Source: an uncultured Clostridium sp.
Lineage (GTDB): Bacteria; Bacillota; Clostridia; Lachnospirales; Lachnospiraceae
DNA: 27,064 nucleotides
Direction of reading: 5' to 3'
NCBI GenBank assembly: GCA_900544905.1
Contig: UQXF01000036.1
Span: 1 to 27,064, forward strand
The notes beneath the pieces are model-generated. The model was not told the DNA's origin and searched no databases. It saw only the letters and a program-made list of their open reading frames with translations. Position 1 is the first letter of the stretch. Each line of letters starts with the position of its first letter. A program made the translations under genes and the position numbers. Shown here one piece after another: positions 25,182 through 27,064 of this stretch.

Positions 25182-27014
25182 TTATGCTTCTTCTATTGCA
25201 TCTTTCAGACTTAAACTAATCTTGCCCATACGGTCAATTTCAAGTACCTTAACCTTAACCGTATCTCCGATATTCACAACATCCTCCACCTTAGCAACTC
25301 TCTCCTTGGAAAGCTTGGAGATATGAATCAAGCCATCCTTGTTTGGTGAAAGCTCTACAAAGGCACCAAAATTCATAATCCGGACAACCTTTCCTTCATA
25401 TATCTGTCCAACCTCAATCGGGTCCACAATGGAATGAATAATCTTAAGAGCCTTGTCAATTCCAGCCTGGTCAACGCCGCATACTGCAACGGTTCCATCA
25501 TCATCAATATCAATTTTAACACCGGTCTCCTCAATTATATTGTTGATTGTCTTACCGCGCTGTCCGATAATCTCACCAATCTTCTCCGGGTCAACCTTCA
25601 TCTGCATAATCTTAGGTGCCAGAGCTCCAACCGATTCGCGAGGCTTATCAATTGCCTTGGACATAACCTCATCCATAATATACAATCTTGCTTCTCTGGT
25701 TCTTCTGATTGCCTCTTCCACAATTGGTCTTGTCAGTCCGTGAATCTTAATATCCATCTGGATTGCGGTAATACCCTCTTTTGTACCGGTTACCTTGAAG
25801 TCCATATCGCCAAAGAAATCCTCCAAGCCCTGGATATCCGTTAAAACAATGTAGTCATCATCTGTCTCGCCGGTTACCAGTCCACAGGAAATACCTGCTA
25901 CCATTTTCTTAATCGGCACACCTGCTGCCATCAGGGACATACAGGACGCACAGGTAGATGCCATGGAGGTTGAGCCATTTGACTCAAAGGTTTCTGACAC
26001 TGTACGGATTGCATATGGGAACTCCTCTACAGAAGGAAGTACCGGAATTAATGCACGCTCTGCCAACGCACCGTGTCCAATCTCTCTTCGTCCCGGTCCG
26101 CGGGATGGTTTTGTCTCACCTACCGAATAAGACGGGAAATTATACTGGTGCATATATCTCTTATTGGTCTCTAATAAATTCAGACCATCTATCTTCTGTG
26201 CTTCTGAAAGCGGGGCTAAAGTAGTCACATTACAAATCTGTGTCTGTCCACGGGTAAACATAGCCGAACCATGTACTCTTGGAATAATATCCACTTCAGC
26301 GGCAAGCGGACGTATCTGTGTAATCGCACGTCCATCCGGGCGCTTGTGGTCCACTAAAATCATCTTGCGGACTGTCTTTTTCTGGTACTGGTAAATTGCC
26401 TCACCAAGTACCTCCAGCCATTCCTCCTTATCAGTGAATGCCTCTTCCAATCTTTCCGTAATCTGACGGATATTCTCTTCTCTTTCCTGCTTCTCATCGG
26501 TAAATACTGCCTTTTCCATCTCTTCCGGCGGAACAATCTCTTTGATTGCTGCGAATAATTCTTCCGGAACCGCACAGCTTGTGTAAGAATGCTTTGGCTT
26601 ACCACACTCAGCCACAATCTTATTGATAAATTCAATTACCTGCTGGTTAATCTCATGGGCAGCATAAATAGCCTCAATCATTTTGTCCTCCGGAACCTCA
26701 TTCGCTCCGGCCTCAATCATAATAACCTTCTCTGCAGTGGATGCCACTGTCAGCTTCAAATCAGAAACCGCATTCTGTGCTTCATTCGGATTAAATACAA
26801 ACTCACCGTCAATCAGACCAACCTGTGTCGTTGCACACGGTCCATCAAACGGAATATCCGAAATCGCTGTTGCAATGGCAGAGCCCAGCATAGCAGTAAG
26901 CTCCGGTGAACATTCCGGGTCCACTGACATAACCAGATTGTTAAGTGTTACATCATTGCGGTAGTCCTTAGGAAACAATGGTCTCATAGGACGGTCAATT
27001 ACACGGGAGGTAAG
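25182..27014 (-). CDS. pnp: Polynucleotide phosphorylase, 5'-truncated
   Basis: PNPase degrades RNA 3' to 5' with phosphate, in the cytoplasm. About 610 residues of a roughly 700-residue enzyme are present: the rest of the first RNase PH domain (from LTSRVIDRPMRPLFP), an alpha-helical linker, the second RNase PH domain with FTRGQTQ and GRREIGHG, a KH domain with IIGQRGKTINNIIEETG, and an S1 domain with MNFGAFVELSPNKDGLIHIS. The first 80 or so residues are missing because the contig ends. The open frame continues into adapter sequence from base 27015, giving a false VYKRQ N terminus that is not part of the protein. A strong terminator follows. Confidence 0.97.
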   Translation of the reverse strand, partial: LTSRVIDRPMRPLFPKDYRNDVTLNNLVMSVDPECSPELTAMLGSAIATAISDIPFDGPCATTQVGLIDGEFVFNPNEAQNAVSDLKLTVASTAEKVIMIEAGANEVPEDKMIEAIYAAHEINQQVIEFINKIVAECGKPKHSYTSCAVPEELFAAIKEIVPPEEMEKAVFTDEKQEREENIRQITERLEEAFTDKEEWLEVLGEAIYQYQKKTVRKMILVDHKRPDGRAITQIRPLAAEVDIIPRVHGSAMFTRGQTQICNVTTLAPLSEAQKIDGLNLLETNKRYMHQYNFPSYSVGETKPSRGPGRREIGHGALAERALIPVLPSVEEFPYAIRTVSETFESNGSTSMASTCASCMSLMAAGVPIKKMVAGISCGLVTGETDDDYIVLTDIQGLEDFFGDMDFKVTGTKEGITAIQMDIKIHGLTRPIVEEAIRRTREARLYIMDEVMSKAIDKPRESVGALAPKIMQMKVDPEKIGEIIGQRGKTINNIIEETGVKIDIDDDGTVAVCGVDQAGIDKALKIIHSIVDPIEVGQIYEGKVVRIMNFGAFVELSPNKDGLIHISKLSKERVAKVEDVVNIGDTVKVKVLEIDRMGKISLSLKDAIEEA

Positions 27015-27064
27015 CTGTCTCTTATACACATCTCCGAGCCCACGAGACTCGACGTCATCTCGTA
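27015..27064 (-). other. Nextera adapter with i7 index (library artefact)
   Basis: CTGTCTCTTATACACATCT (27015-27033) is the inverted Tn5 mosaic end, CCGAGCCCACGAGAC (27034-27048) the read-2 part, TCGACGTC (27049-27056) an eight-base index that I recall as Nextera N729, and ATCTCGTA (27057-27064) the start of P7. This is not genomic sequence. Confidence 0.97.

Overview
The window is a 27 kb bacterial segment with an Illumina Nextera adapter at each end, in opposite orientations (1-39 and 27015-27064). It is therefore probably one whole assembled contig, and its two edges are artefacts rather than biological ends. The gene content points to an anaerobic Firmicute of the class Clostridia, most likely Lachnospiraceae. 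The clues are an IspH-ribosomal protein S1 fusion next to cmk, a tepA-ftsK/spoIIIE pair, formate-tetrahydrofolate ligase, a sodium-pumping biotin decarboxylase, an AAA-ATPase/PD-(D/E)XK protein, strong GGAGG ribosome binding sites and AT-leaning sequence. The species cannot be named from this alone. Every gene except the partial first one lies on the minus strand, so the text below follows transcription from high to low coordinates.

27014-22131: a 5'-truncated pnp (polynucleotide phosphorylase) ends in a strong terminator. A GH94 sugar phosphorylase and a divergent-PAP2 membrane protein (YuiD type) follow and end in a second terminator. 22102-18729: tepA (ClpP-like protease) and ftsK/spoIIIE (DNA translocase, probably starting at TTG). 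18655-14015: a clear promoter drives fhs-folD-rimO-pgsA (one-carbon folate enzymes, ribosomal S12 methylthiotransferase, phosphatidylglycerophosphate synthase), closed by a terminator.

13929-8333: a promoter with near-consensus boxes drives a five-gene membrane decarboxylase operon. Its order is a divergent acyl-CoA carboxyltransferase, an OadG-like subunit with a lipoprotein-type N-terminal region, a biotin carrier, the membrane Na+ pump subunit OadB, and an OadA/5S-type carboxyltransferase lacking its own biotin domain. A perfect 12-bp hairpin sits between oadB and oadA, and a terminator closes the operon. Together the subunits could move CO2 between an acyl-CoA, biotin and pyruvate/oxaloacetate while pumping Na+. 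This is the most unusual part of the window.

8276-494: an accessory AAA-ATPase/PD-(D/E)XK gene with its own promoter, an HI0933-type flavoprotein, cmk, the ispH-rpsA fusion (own promoter and terminator), cheR, and a secreted FnIII-transglutaminase-like protein. On the plus strand, 40-515 is the C-terminal piece of a protein that converges on the transglutaminase gene. No tRNA, rRNA, CRISPR array, insertion sequence or prophage gene was recognised, and no gene-free gap exceeds about 300 bases.
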